A stretch of DNA of 64,000 bases from contig CM018682.1 in assembly GCA_009363875.1 (NCBI GenBank), positions 56,194,031 to 56,258,030 of the forward strand. The letters run 5' to 3'. The notes under the pieces were generated by a model, which had not been told where the DNA came from, did not search any database, and saw only the letters and a program-made list of their open reading frames with translations. A program made the translations under genes and the position numbers. Source of the DNA: Mikania micrantha (lineage: Eukaryota > Streptophyta > Magnoliopsida > Asterales > Asteraceae). This document shows, piece after piece, positions 33,401-46,190 of the stretch. Numbering within the stretch: position 1 is the first letter of the stretch; every line of letters starts with the position of its first letter.

Positions 33401-34040
33401 GTTTTGCTCGGTTTCGCGTAGAAATGTCGGTTTCTCGTCGGTTTCGTTACGAAACGACTCGGTTTTTAAATAGAATCATAAAATCATTTTAGGTTGTGAT
33501 TCCTAATAAATTAACTAAATATCTTTTAATTATTTCATTTACAAAATATTTATTTAACGTTTAAATTGAATCGCGCGGTCATCGCGCGTATTTGTTCGAA
33601 TCGTCACCCGATCAAACACGACGATAACTACACCTTTCAATATTGTTTTCTAATTATTGAATATCATTCAGAACGTTAAACTTTCAGATTTATTCGTACA
33701 GATCGTCACCTATACGAATAATCTGTCGGTTTAGCATTCACGTAACGACATTCGTGCTGTTTTGTTCTGTAGAGTCTCACATACGTTTATACATAATAAA
33801 ATCCTAACAAGTAATCATTGATGGTTCTGTGTTGCCAGATAATTATCTGACTCAAGAACCATTATTCTAAACTGATTTCTCTGAAATGAATGTGAATTTC
33901 ACTGTTTTGATAACATGAAATGATACTGAAACTTGATATAGATATGAAATACACTGAATTACATGAAATTTGTACCTGACTCCTGTTCACGTACTGTTTA
34001 CGATCACTGTTCCGGTGACGGTTCCGGCACTGATGTTACA
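30049..34040 (-). repeat. 3' LTR of element B (left side), 3992 bp
   Basis: Begins TGTCACACC and ends GATGTTACA on the plus strand. The minus-strand TATA box lies at about 30551-30562. It includes a conserved donor-containing block (31668-31740), a cluster of TCGAATGAG/ATTCGGCGAATG motifs (about 32520-32950) and a small sense frame ending at a GAGGTAAAG site (33375-33148). The frame of 122 codons at 32471-32839 is repeat-derived and is not called as a gene. Confidence 0.95.
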
Positions 34041-34077
34041 GTCTCCCCTTGTTAGAGAAATTTCGTCCCGAAATTTA
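34041..34077 (-). other. Polypurine tract and hairpin of element B
   Basis: The sense strand shows AACAAGGGGAGAC abutting the LTR start TGTAACATC. The inverted repeat AAATTTCG / CGAAATTT at 34058-34065 and 34069-34076 overlaps the pol stop codon (34075-34077), the same arrangement as in A. Confidence 0.85.
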
Positions 34078-35277
34078 AGAATTGTTATCGGGTAAATCTT
34101 CCTCTTCAAACAGTTGGGGATACTTTAACTTCATGTGATCCTCGCGTTCCCAAGTAAACTCGGGTCCGCGTCTTGAGTTCCATCGAACCTTTACAATCGG
34201 AATACGGCTTCGCCTCAGTTGCTTGACCTTGCGATCCATAATCTCTAAAGGTTCTTCGATAAAGTGCAACTGTTCATCAACTTGAATCTCTTCGAGTGGA
34301 ATGACGAGAGACTCGTCAGCAAGGCATTTCTTTAAGTTTGAGACATGAAACACGTCATGCACACCACTGAGTTCATCTGGTAATCTTAGTCTATACGCCA
34401 CAGGACCAATACGTTCGATGATTTCGAACGGTCCCACGTATCGTGGTGCTAACTTGCCTTTCTTTCCAAAGCGGACTACGCCTTTCCATGGAGAAACCTT
34501 CAACATGACATGGTCTCCCACTTGGAATTCCAACGGCTTGCGCCGTTTGTCGGCGTAGCTCTTTTGTCTACTTCTTGTTGCTTGTAGTCTTCTTTGAATC
34601 TGAGCTATCTTGTCAGTGGTTTCTTGAATAAGCTCTGGCCCAGTTATGCGATTATCTCCAACTTCAGTCCAACAGATCGGTGATCGACATTTCCGACCAT
34701 AAAGAGCCTCGAATGGTGCACATCCGATACTGATGTGGTAACTGTTGTTGTAGGAGAACTCAATCAGTGGCAAATGAGAATCCCAATTCCCACCGAAATC
34801 CAAAATACAGGTTCTTAGCATGTCCTCTAGGGTCTGAATAGTACGTTCGCTTTGACCATCCGTTTGAGGGTGGTAAGCTGTACTCAGGTTTAACTGTGTC
34901 CCTAGAGATTTCTGCAGTGATTGCCAGAACCTTGATGTAAATCTGCTGCCTCTATCAGAAATAATTGATAATGGTACACCATGACGTACCACTATCTCAT
35001 TAATGTACAATCTCGCCAGTCTATCCATCGTGAAGGTTTCACGCATCGGCAAGAAGTGAGCAGATTTTGATAAACGGTCTATGATCACCCAAATCGTATC
35101 GTGCCCGCTGGAAGTGCGGGGTAGCTTGGTAATGAAATCCATAGCTATTTGTTCCCACTTCCAGAGCGGAATCTCAGGCTGTTCCAGTAAACCAGACGGT
35201 CTCTGGTGTTCAGCCTTTACCTTCGCACACGTCAGACACCGACCGACGTACTCGGCTATGTCTTTCTTCATTCCCGG
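34075..35277 (-). pseudogene. Element B integrase core, C-terminus and chromodomain
   Basis: In the same frame as the upstream polyprotein but behind its TGA. It starts at PGMKKDIAEYVGRCLTCAKV (the cysteine pair of the zinc-binding domain). The catalytic core has MDFITKLP, IISDRGSRFTSRFW and TAYHPQTDGQSERT. The C-terminal domain (GKLAPRYVGPFEI) and a complete chromodomain follow (EEPLEIMDRKVKQLRR, then EFTWEREDHMKLKYPQLF). Element A lost the chromodomain end that is intact here. If the TGA is read through or the element is helped in trans, this is the most functional integrase in the window. Confidence 0.92.
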
Positions 35278-38200
35278 TCACCAATAAAATCCGTGCAAGT
35301 CTTGATACATTTTATCAGCGCCTGGGTGTACACAATATTTTGTCTTGTGTGCTTCATCGAAGATAAGTCTTTTCAATTCATCTGCCGCAGGAATCCATAT
35401 ACGATCCTGGTAGTAGATCATTCCATCAATCTTAGTCTCTAAACGTTTCTCTGCTCCACAGTCAAGTTCTTTCTTCAAGTTTCCTTTATCAACTGATTCC
35501 TGTTGGGCTTGAATGATCCTGTCTTGTAAACTGGTCTGCACAGTCATCCCCATAGCTCTAACGCGTAAGGGTTTGACACGTTCCTTCCGGCTCAAGGCAT
35601 CAGCTACAACATTCGCCTTTCCCGGATGGTACTTAATCACACAATCATAATCATTCAGAAGTTCAACCCAACAGCGTTGTCGCATGTTGAGTTCCTTCTG
35701 ATCAAAGATATGCTGCAGACTCTTGTGATCTGTAAATATGGTACACTTAGTGCCATATAGGTAATGCCTCCAAATCTTCAGTGCGAAGATTACAGCTCCC
35801 AGTTCAAGGTCATGAGTAGTGTAATTCTTCTCATGAACTTTTAACTGTCTTGATGCATAGGCGATAACTTTGTCCCGTTGCATCAGTACGCAACCAAGTC
35901 CCTGATGGGATGCATCACAGTAAACGACAAAGTCATCACATCCTTCCGGGAGTGATAGGATTGGAGCATTACATAACTTCTGCTTCAATGTCTGAAAAGC
36001 ATCTTCTTGTTTCTGCTCCCAGACAAACGGTTCGCTCTTCTGAGTTAATTTAGTGAGAGGCAAAGCTATCTTAGAAAAGTTCGAGATGAACCTCCTGTAA
36101 TAACCTGCCAATCCCAGAAAAGACCGTATCTCCGTTGGCGTTCTCGGGGTGTCCCAGTTCTTTATTGCTTCAATCTTGGCGGAATCTACGTGTATTCCTT
36201 CACTGTTGACTACATGAACAAGAAACTGAACTTCCCTTAACCAAAATTCACACTTAGAGAACTTGGCATAAAGTTTCTGTTCCATCAACAGTTCCAAGAT
36301 CTTCCTGAGGTGTTGCTCGTGCTCTGTCTTGTTCTTGGAATAAATCAGTATGTCGTCTATGAAGACAATGACAAACTGATCTAAGTACGGCTTGCACACT
36401 CGGTTCATGAGATCCATGAAAACCGCTGGTGCATTCGTCAATCCGAAAGGCATCACTAGGAATTCGTAATGCCCGTATCTGGTTCGGAAAGCCGTCTTCG
36501 GTATGTCTTCATCTTGAACTCTAAGCTGATGATAACCGGACCGTAGATCGATCTTTGAGAAATACTGGGCTCCTTGCAACTGATCAAACAAGTCGTCAAT
36601 CCTCGGCAGTGGATACCGATTCTTGATAGTCAACTTGTTCAGTTCCCGATAGTCGATGCACATTCTGAACGATCCGTCTTTCTTCTTCACGAACAAAACC
36701 GGAGCTCCCCAAGGTGAGTAGCTCGGTCTGATGAATCCTTTATCCAGTAACTCCTGCAACTGATTCGACAATTCCTGCATCTCCGAAGGTGCTAACCGGT
36801 AAGGAGATTTAGCAACAGGAGTCGCTCCAGGAACTAAGTCAATTCGGAACTCCACCGGTCGCACGGGAGGCAAACCTGGTAGGTCTTCAGGAAATACTTC
36901 TGGATATTCCTTCACTACTGGTACGTCTTGTATCTTCTTCTTGTCTTTCTCTTTTTCCACTACATGTGCCAAGAAAGCTACACACTTCTTCTGTAAACAC
37001 TTACGTGCCTTTATGCAGGAAATGATTTTGACACTTCGTTTTGCTTGATCCCCTCTGACTTCCAATACACGATCATCGGGCAATGGAACCCGAAGCAGCT
37101 TCTCAGAATAGATAACTTCTACTCGGTTAGAGGAAAGCCAATCCATTCCAACAATGATGTCGAAACTACCCAACTCCATCGGTATCAAATCGATAGAGAA
37201 TGTATGACCGTTAAGTGTCAATGGGCAATTCCTGTGAACTGTACTAACTGTGATCTGTTTTCCGTTAGCTACTTTTATAATATAAGGGGAATCTAACTGT
37301 TCCTCTATAGAATCTAGTTGGCATGCAAAATCGGCAGAGATAAAACTCTGATCCGCACCAGTGTCAAATAGAACAGATGCATAAAAGTCATGTAAGAGAA
37401 ACGTACCAGTGACCACATTCGGGTCCTGGCGTGCAGCTGGTGCTCCAATAACAAAATCTCTTCCACGAGGAGCTTGAACTGCTTGTTGTGCCTTCTTCGG
37501 GCAGTTCTTTGCAAAGTGGCCTTGTTCGACACAGTTGAAGCATCCACCATTGTTCTGGTTGGCTGGTGGAGGAATAGCCAAAGCAGCATTGTTGACTGCT
37601 TGGTTAGGTGTCATCCGGCAGTGCTGGACCCAATGGCTCTTTCTTCCACATCCCGTGCATTGTTTGCAGGGAGTGTTAGCAATATGATGATACTGACACT
37701 TGGTACACAGAGGATGTGGGCCAGTATACTGTTTCTTAGGCACATTTTGCTGTGCCATTGCTACTTGATTCAGGGGAGTAGCCATAGTGTAGTTCTTGAT
37801 TAATTTCTGCTTCTTCTTTGGGTGTTGCTGATGTTGTGGCTTCTTCGAAGACTCTTCCTTTCTCTTGCCAGTGTCTGCCTCTTTCTTCAGAACTCCAGAG
37901 GCAACCATCAAATCAGTAAGTTTTCCAGACAGTCTCACTGCAGATTCAACTGTGGTAGGGTTGGCTGAAACAACCATGCCCTGGATGCAGGCGGGAAGTC
38001 CACCCACATATCTGTCTATTCTCTTCTCCAAGGTTGGTACCATGTCAGGTACCAAAGCAACCAACTCATGATAACGAGTTGTATACCCCATGTGATCAGC
38101 CCCCTTCATCACATGGTTGGATAATTCAACCTCCAGTTTCTGCAGCTCATTCTTGGGGCAGAACTCTGTTCGCAGCAGTGTCTTGAAATCCTCCCATGGC

Positions 38201-38748
38201 ATGGCCATAGCTTCTTCTCTTCCTCGAGCGTTGATCTGACCATTCCACCAGGTCAGAGCCCGCTTGTTGAATGTTCCAGCAGAGTAGCGGACTTTATGGT
38301 GCTCTGGACAGCTGCAGAGGTCCAGAGTAGCCTCAATCTTTTCAATCCATTGGATTAATCCAACGGCTCCTTCAGATCCGCTAAAACTAGGCGGTTTACA
38401 TCCTACGAATGACTTGTAGGAGTAGTGTGAGGTACCACCAGTATTCCCACTGGCTTCTCCTGATGAATTGCCAATGTTGTTGATCTCATTACGGAGAAGG
38501 TTGAACATCTCCGGTATCGCCTCTTTCATCTGATTGGTCATCTGGCTGCTCAGTAGAGTCATCAAAGCGATGGTGGTAGGATCCAGTATGGGAGTCGTGC
38601 CTGAACCTGATGCCTGTGTGATCAGGGGAGGAGGAGGTGGAGGCGGTGGAGGAGGTGGCGGTGGTGAGTCATTTGGAGATGGCGTGGAGGAGTGTGGAGC
38701 TTGGTCTTGTGTTGATGTCAACAGCGGAGGTTGTCTTCGTGGCGGCAT
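35278..38748 (-). pseudogene. Element B gag-protease-RT-RNase H polyprotein, ended by TGA in integrase
   Basis: One continuous frame of 1156 codons runs from the ATG of MPPRRQPP (38748). It carries a Pro-rich N-terminus and the gag core (SYKSFVGCKPPSFSG, ALTWWNGQINARG). Two zinc regions follow, including CFNCVEQGHFAKNC, whose second knuckle has Val in place of the usual Gly. Protease DTG is at residue 462, RT FIDD at residue 796, then RNase H (VVYCDASHQGLGCVLM). The integrase His pair (HKTKYCVHPGAD) precedes a TGA at 35278-35280 where relatives have tryptophan. No other break is visible. Protease is expected to mature the polyprotein. Confidence 0.93.
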
Positions 38749-38902
38749 TCTGATCATAACCAAATGAATATTGGTTAGTGCAATGATCGAATGCAGAAGA
38801 CGCAATGCAATAAGCCTTAAATCCTAAGTTCTCTATATGCAGGGTCCCTAGGTTATAGTCAAGGCCAAACCGTTTAAATAAGTGACCTATATTTCTCTAT
38901 AA

Positions 38903-38920
38903 CCATGGCTCTGATACCAA
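38903..38920 (-). other. Primer-binding site of element B (tRNA-iMet)
   Basis: The minus strand reads TTGGTATCAGAGCCATGG two bases after the 5' LTR, identical to that of element A. Confidence 0.9.
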
Positions 38921-38922
38921 TC

Positions 38923-41900
38923 TGTCACACCCCGAGCCGGCGGGATAGGATCGGTTGTCCCGTCGGGCGGAAGGTTCCCGGGGCGCGATATCGTGAGTGA
39001 TAATCGTGATGATCAGATTGTTTACATTGCACATGATATAAATGAGAAAATGCTAAATATAATAGAATTACAAAGCTAAATTACATCAGTATTGTTTATA
39101 ATTTAACAATGTAAATCTACCATCAACATCATAAATTTCTATCTTGTATTTACACAAGATATACAAAATAAATTTGTATAATGATGTCTTCAAAAGTATG
39201 CAGGTCCAAAATGCTAAGCCTTATATCTGAAGTCCTAGTCCAAAAGGAATAACCCCTTAGTTGACCTGTTCGTCACCTGAGAAGTCATGCAAAAATCAAG
39301 TCAACACATGGTTGGTGAGTTCATATAGTTTTATGATTTGAAATTGATTTGAAAATGATTTGAAAACCTCTTTTGGTAAAGACCCTAACCTCATTAACTC
39401 CACATGTAATATCCACATCGGTATGCTTATATATAGGGAATCACGAAAGGGTCAAGCCCAGACGCTATCCCACCACATAATAATATGCATATGACACTGT
39501 TGTTAATGATAATTAAGCATTTTTACCTAACACTTCTGATTTAGATCATGATATTGAAATCTGATTTGCCTTTGATTCTCTTGATTTTTGATCGAAGATA
39601 TAGGATTTCCCAAAAGTCAGTGATAATAGTAAAATGTCAAATATTTAATTAAATAATTAAATAAAACATTAAATACAACTAAGACATGATGATTGGGCAT
39701 TATTTGACCCAATCAATTAGACTTAGTTGTGGGTGGTTGTCCAAGTTGTAACCTCTCACACGTGACCCATGTCAGGCATAACTCACAAGAGTACACCTGA
39801 ACTGAGCGGGATTTTAATGTTTTGCCCGTTACAGCCTGACCCAATGGTATTCTGCATCTGAGTGGGACTTTAATGTTTTGCCCGTTACAGCCTGACTCAA
39901 TGGTCTTCTGCATCTGAGTGGGACTTTAAGGATATCCTGTGATTCTTGATCTCTTGATTCTCATGATTTTGACCTTGATATTGATTCCATTTGATCGTTC
40001 ATGTTATTGCCCGTATAGCCTGACTACAAGAGTCTTCTATACCTGAAAGGGACTTTATATGTGTGTTACACGTGGTCTTGATTCCATATACAACTGACAT
40101 CCACCTTAACTTGAGTATTAATGATTTCATTAGATCATAATGATTTCATTATTTCATGATTCACACACATTTATGATTTCTGATTCCTTGAGTCTCTTGA
40201 TCTTGATCTTTTGACTTTCCAATGATTCACAATGATAATTGAATTGATTATGATTCTTTGTGCTCAGATCCCACACTGAGTTATGATTCCTTTGAATGTG
40301 ATCTTTTGATTTTGTTCACATGATTTCACTTTGAATTTAGATTCTTGAATTTGAGCTTGATTGACTAAGGGTTGATTTAGAGTTTAAATTTAAGGTATTA
40401 CTCCTAAGAGTACTTAACTTTTATTTGATAACTTGATCTGTTTAATAATTTCCTAGACAGGAGTCTAAGAGTATCAACGAACATATATATGTAAAACATA
40501 TAATAGATAAAAGCATTTAAATAAACAGTTTAAATAAAACAGTTTACGCATGCTTCTCAGCCCCGCGTTTTAAAACAAAAATGTTAGAAAAGGGGCAATG
40601 AACTCACATGTGTTGCTTTGTACTGAATTACCACAAAATGCGCGCTCGTTGTTGTAGCCTAAGTATCTTCGGTTCCTGAGTTGTTTTAAGAGAATTCGCA
40701 TACGATGAGTATCTATAACAAACATTGGGTCTAGGGTTTGGTCTCGGTGTGCAACTAAGTGTCCTATGATACTAATGTGTTTCTAGGATTGCATCTAACT
40801 AAACTAGAATTATTACCCGTTAGTAACCCTAATCCCATGTTAATCATTTAAAGGCTTTAATTAAATCATGTTCAAATTATTTCATTCTAAGTTAATTATT
40901 TAGAAAACATTATTTAGTATAATTTAATAAAGTTTAGGAATCATTTACTTTCAATTAAAACGTAATTAATTTTGAAATAGTGAACTTTCTCATGATGGGC
41001 TTGGGTTAAGCCCATTGGGCCAACTTTGGACCCAACATTAAGCTTTGATTATGCAAATGATTTCTCGCTAGATCTTTGATTTACTAACCTTGATAGTTTA
41101 AATACCATCTAGATTAGTCACATGTTTTATAGAACATCCTAGGGTTTAAGTGTTAATATTTAAATAAACACTTGAACCTTAAGTTATTGTTTTGATCCAT
41201 ATGACATTACAATGAAATCCCGATGTGCTAGACCTAACTAATGGATGTTAATAACCATATTTTGTCGAGTGCATGATCATGAAACCCTAATTAGTTCCAT
41301 GCACACACATACTACCCCCATGTAATCTCCATGCATCTATGTATCACACCACTTCATGATCAAGATTTCTAAGTTCCACCCCTACATTCAGCCGAAAGGT
41401 TTGTCGAAAGACATCCATTCGAATGAGAGGGGTATCGAATGAAATAAGGCACTGGCGATTGAACGTGAGTCGAATGAGAGTGTGCCGACTAAGTCCTTGT
41501 CGAATAGGAATGGTCGAATGAACTCTTGATTCTCGAAAGAGGCTGGTCGAATGAGGACTCATTCGAAGAAGATTGGCCGAACGAAAGAAGCATGGCCGAT
41601 TGAGAAGTTGTCGAATGAGTGGGGGTTGCAGACTGATCAAATCCCGACCGAATGGGTCTTCCACGAATGGGGCGATCGAATGAGTCTGTGATTCGGCGAA
41701 TGGGTTGCCCACGCGAATGAGGTCTAGGTCGAAACTGAATGGCGAAAGAGGGTGGCCGAAAGAAGTTCTTGGCTATTCGGCGAATGAGGGTTAACCCTCA
41801 TTCGGTGAGCTGAGTTGAGGTCATTCGGCGACTCGGGGAGAACAGGTGCAGCAAGGATTTTTCGAAGCAGATCAACCATAGATTGAACTAGAGTCTGTTC

Positions 41901-42913
41901 CTATAATGTTCTAAGTGTATTTGGTGCAAACCCTAAGTGTTGAAAGAGTCTAGAACCGACCAATAAAGGGGGCGGCCATGAGGGTTTTCAAAACCCTAAA
42001 ACCGGACTGAAAATCGTTCTTTACCTCGAATTGGCTGGATAGAAGCTCAGATCGGCTGTACTTTCACGATCTACTAGTGATGGGGGTGATTTAGACACCA
42101 AAATGGCTTGAAATGGTGAAGAAATGAGAGAGTTAGGGTTTTGAATTGTAGAGAGAGAAACTAGAGAGAGAAGGTGGCGGAAATGAGGAGAGAGGATGGG
42201 TTGGTGAAGAAGATGAAGGGGAAATAAATGCCTCATCAAGGCTTTCATCTACCCGGTTGTTCGATCTCGCTCGGTTTTGCTCGGTTTCGCGTAGAAATGT
42301 CGGTTTCTCGTCGTTTTCGTTACGAAACGACTCGGTTTTAAAATAGAATCATAAAATCATTTTAGGTTGTGATTCCTAATAAATTAACTAAATATCTTTT
42401 AATTATTTCATTTACAAAATATTTATTTAACGTTTAAATTGAATCGCGCGGTCATCGCGCGTATTTGTTCGAATCGTCACCCGATCAAACACGACGATAA
42501 CTACACCTTTCAATATTGTTTTCTAATTATTGAATATCATTCAGAACGTTAAACTTTCAGATTTATTCGTACAGATCGTCACCTATACGAATAATCTGTC
42601 GGTTTAGCATTCACGTAACGACATTCGTGCTGTTTTGTTCTGTAGAGTCTCACATACGTTTATACATAATAAAATCCTAACAAGTAATCATTGATGGTTC
42701 TGTGTTGCCAGATAATTATCTGACTCAAGAACCATTATTCTAAACTGATTTCTCTGAAATGAATGTGAATTTCACTGTTTTGATAACATGAAATGATACT
42801 GAAACTTGATATAGATATGAAATACACTGAATTACATGAAATTTGTACCTGACTCCTGTTCACGTACTGTTTACGATCACTGTTCCGGTGACGGTTCCGG
42901 CACTGATGTTACA
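38923..42913 (-). repeat. 5' LTR of element B (right side), 3991 bp
   Basis: Near-identical to 30049-34040 throughout. The conserved splice-donor-like site of the U3 block is altered by one base here (plus strand GAACTCACATGTG near 40600). The CATTCG motif cluster lies at about 41395-41825. No gene is seen. Confidence 0.95.
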
Positions 42914-42918
42914 ATGAT

Positions 42919-45900
42919 GTCTAATAAATAGATTATCAAATCGGAAAGCGTAGTTGTCGTCGTGTTCGTACGGGTGACAATCCAAACGAATACGCGCGAA
43001 AATTGTACGATTCGATTAAACAGTTAAATTAGACGATTTATGAATTTTTAAAAATAAACAAAAAATATTTAGTTAATTTACTGGGAGTAACCACCTTATT
43101 TAATTTATTAAACTCTATATTTAAAATCCTATCATTTCGTTATGAAAACAACCAAAACCAACGCTTTTACGTGAAACCGAGCGAAACCCGAGACGTCAGA
43201 ACGATAAAAACCATTAAATGGCATTAAATGTCAATTAATACCACACACCTACGAGCTCTCTCTCTAAAATCGGCTCTCTGTCTATCTAACTTTTCTCACT
43301 CTAATAAACCTTGTATCTCTCTCGAATCTGCACCAAATTATGCGAATTTGGTGTCAAAACGACCGAAGAAACGAGTACATCGTGAAGAGACGAAGAAATC
43401 GAGCTCAAGATCATCAAATATGAGGTAAACACGAGCTAGAACAACCTGGTTTTAGGGTTTTTCCCCTTTTTCTCGACCATATGAACTACCAGCCGATTTC
43501 CGACCCTCAAAACCCTTAGATTGTGCACGAAAATGGTCTAGAATGGTTTAGGAACTTGTGGAATGCTTTGGGTGGTGCAAAATCATGAAAATGGAACCGA
43601 GAAAATGCTCGGCTACAGTTGGTGTGAATGAACACGGACTGATTCAATTTAGACGAATGGAGTCTGACGACTGGCCCCATGGGCGAATGAAGGCCTCACT
43701 CGCATGAGCTAGAGGAGCGAATGAATCGTTGGCCGAATGAACTCATCCTTCGTCTAACGAATGAATGAGTTGTCATACGGATAACCCATTCGTGGAGCTT
43801 CTTTCGTGTGACTCTTTGGGCGTATGATACCCATTCGTATTGTAGCCATTCGCCCCACAAAATGAGGTTTCAATCGTATGAACAATACTCATTCGTACCA
43901 CAGTCTCATACATCTGGATACTTCATAGGATAACCTGAGACCAAGTTTAGTTTGTTGTTCACACCTGGTCAATGACATGATAAGGAGCTATGTATTAAAA
44001 ACACTAAGTGGGATCAATGGGGATTCAAGGAACAAACTATGTATGGGGAGTGTTGGCCTTACATGCCCACACCCAACACTTAGCAAATTCACTTCATGGT
44101 TGATTAACTAAAGATATTCAAAATGAATAATATTAGTAATAGCCTATTCAAGAGTGATCAAGACCAAGAATGGTAACAAAGAACTATTAAGGGACTTAGT
44201 GATTAACCTAATTAGGTTAACTCAATTCCTAACATGTTTAACTTGTACTTTTTAATAAAATGAGTAGAATTTTATTTAAAATGTAACCATAGTTTTATAA
44301 AGACCACCATAGTTTGTTTTATTAAGGTATGATAAAGAAATTTAAAGAGCTTTAACAAAGTAAATATAACATTTGTATTTAAATTAAGGTTTCAGCAAAT
44401 GATAATTTATTTGAATAACCATGTTTTTAAATGTCATAAACCATATGTGAATAAGGTTAAGTCCTAAATGGAACAAGGTATAAGGCGTTAAATAGGGTAT
44501 GTAATTTTGAATAACTAGAGATAATCATATTAACACACTAGTATCTTTTAGGACACACATATCTTTTCTTGTTTGAATCATAAGAACTACAACACAGGTG
44601 AGTTCATTGCCCCTTTTCTAAACACTTTTGTTTTATAAAAGCGGGGCTAAGAAGCATGCGTAAACTATTTTCCTTTGATTATATTTTACATAAATGCATG
44701 TAAATTATGTGTTTTTAATGTATGTTGTATACCGTTATTCTAGATTATGTCTAGATAAATGTTATGCAGGATTTTACAAAAGGTCGTATAATTATATAAT
44801 AAGTTGGTGATAAACTTATTTTCAACAAACAATTTGAACAAAACTAATATTCGATGTTCAACGAACCAAGTGTTCAATGATCAATGAATCAAGAGTACAT
44901 TTGTTCAACGAATCTAGTATTCAATGACCAACGAATCAAGTACATCTTGCAACTAAACTAGACAAATCAATAGATCATTTTCAGGGGAAAATCTGGGAAA
45001 TATCAAAGATAGCATGTGCCAATGAAACTATACGAAAAAAGGGACGAAACTAGACGAAACAAAAACCCTACATTTCAAGAAGTCCTAGCTAGACCGTTTG
45101 ATTTGTAGGTCACATGTTTGACGATATTTACAGAATCCCCTAACTTCTAAGAACCTTTGATTGATATGCTAGTCCACTCGAGTTTCACTAAGCCCTAATC
45201 ATTAGGACTTAGCTTTTAATTTAAATGTTTATTTATTAATTTATTTAAGCATTTAAAATTAACAACTTCCACGTTTTTCCACAATTGCTATGGTGTTGTT
45301 GTGTGTGATGACGGGACTAACGAAACTAATGTTTTGACAAAACTAACAAATAAAGTGTTTGACGAATCTAACGGAACAAGCGTGGTGATGAAACTAACGA
45401 AACAAGTGTGATGATGGTTGAGGGTGAAATGCTTAATTATCATTAACAACAATAAGTTATGCGTTTCGGTATGTGATGGGCTGGCGGTAAGCTTGACCCT
45501 ACGTATGCCCTATAAATAAGCATACTTCATTGGATAGCATATGTGGTTGTTGGTGAGGTTAAGGTTGTCATCTGGTCAGGTTTGTTCAAATTCATTTTCA
45601 ATAACAAAACTATACGAACTCACCAACCATGTGTTGACTTTATTTTCTTGCATGACTTCTAATGCGAAGAACAAGTTAACTAGGGATTTCTTGCTCTTGG
45701 ACTAGGATGCCTAGATAGAGGACCTAGTATTTTGAAAATGCATATTTTTGAACATCATTATACATATTATTTTGTATATCTTGTGCACATACAAGATAGA
45801 AGATTTATAATGTTGTTAGTAGATATACATTGTTAAGTTATGAACAATACTGATGTAATTTAACTTTTTATTTTATTTTATTTAGCACTTTCTCATTATA

Positions 45901-46013
45901 TATCATGTGCAATGTAAAAAATATGGTCATCCCGATTATCATTTTGATATCACGCCCCGGGACCTTTCCTCTCGATGGTAGATTCTATCCGGCCTACGGC
46001 TCGGGGTGTGACA
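42919..46013 (+). repeat. 5' LTR of element F, main portion
   Basis: Continues from 30048 across element B. It contains a CT-rich stretch with a small sense frame ending at GAGGTAAAC (43228-43428), CATTCG/ATTCGT motifs (about 43620-43930) and a conserved block with ACACAGGTGAGTTC (44592-44605). The TATA box is TATAAATAAG (45511-45520) and the GC-rich end is GGCTCGGGGTGTGACA. It is diverged from the LTRs of A and B but collinear with them. No gene is seen. Confidence 0.88.
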
Positions 46014-46015
46014 GG

Positions 46016-46027
46016 TTGGTATCATAG
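46016..46027 (+). other. Decayed primer-binding site of element F
   Basis: TTGGTATCATAG follows the LTR end. The expected tRNA-iMet complement has G instead of T at the tenth position, so the site carries a mismatch. Confidence 0.75.
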
Positions 46028-46190
46028 ACATGGTTATAAGGAAACTTAGGTCATTTTATTTAAACGGTTTGGCCTAGACTATAGCCTAAGGACCTTTCAT
46101 GTACATACAATAGGACTTAAGAATTTATTTGCATTGTGTCTTCTGCATTCGATCATTGCACTAACTAATGTTCTTTGGGATGTGATCAGA

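Larger units (their letters stand above)
30049..42913 (-). mobile_element. Ty3/gypsy Tekay-like element B, young and nearly intact
   Basis: A 12865-bp minus-strand element with the target duplication ATGAT (30044-30048 and 42914-42918). The LTRs of 3992 and 3991 bp differ at about 18 positions by eye (roughly 0.45 percent), so the insertion is recent. It has a primer site, one gag-pol frame and a polypurine tract. The only coding lesion I find is one TGA in the integrase N-terminal region. The chromodomain and integrase motifs place it with Tekay/Del chromoviruses. Confidence 0.95.
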
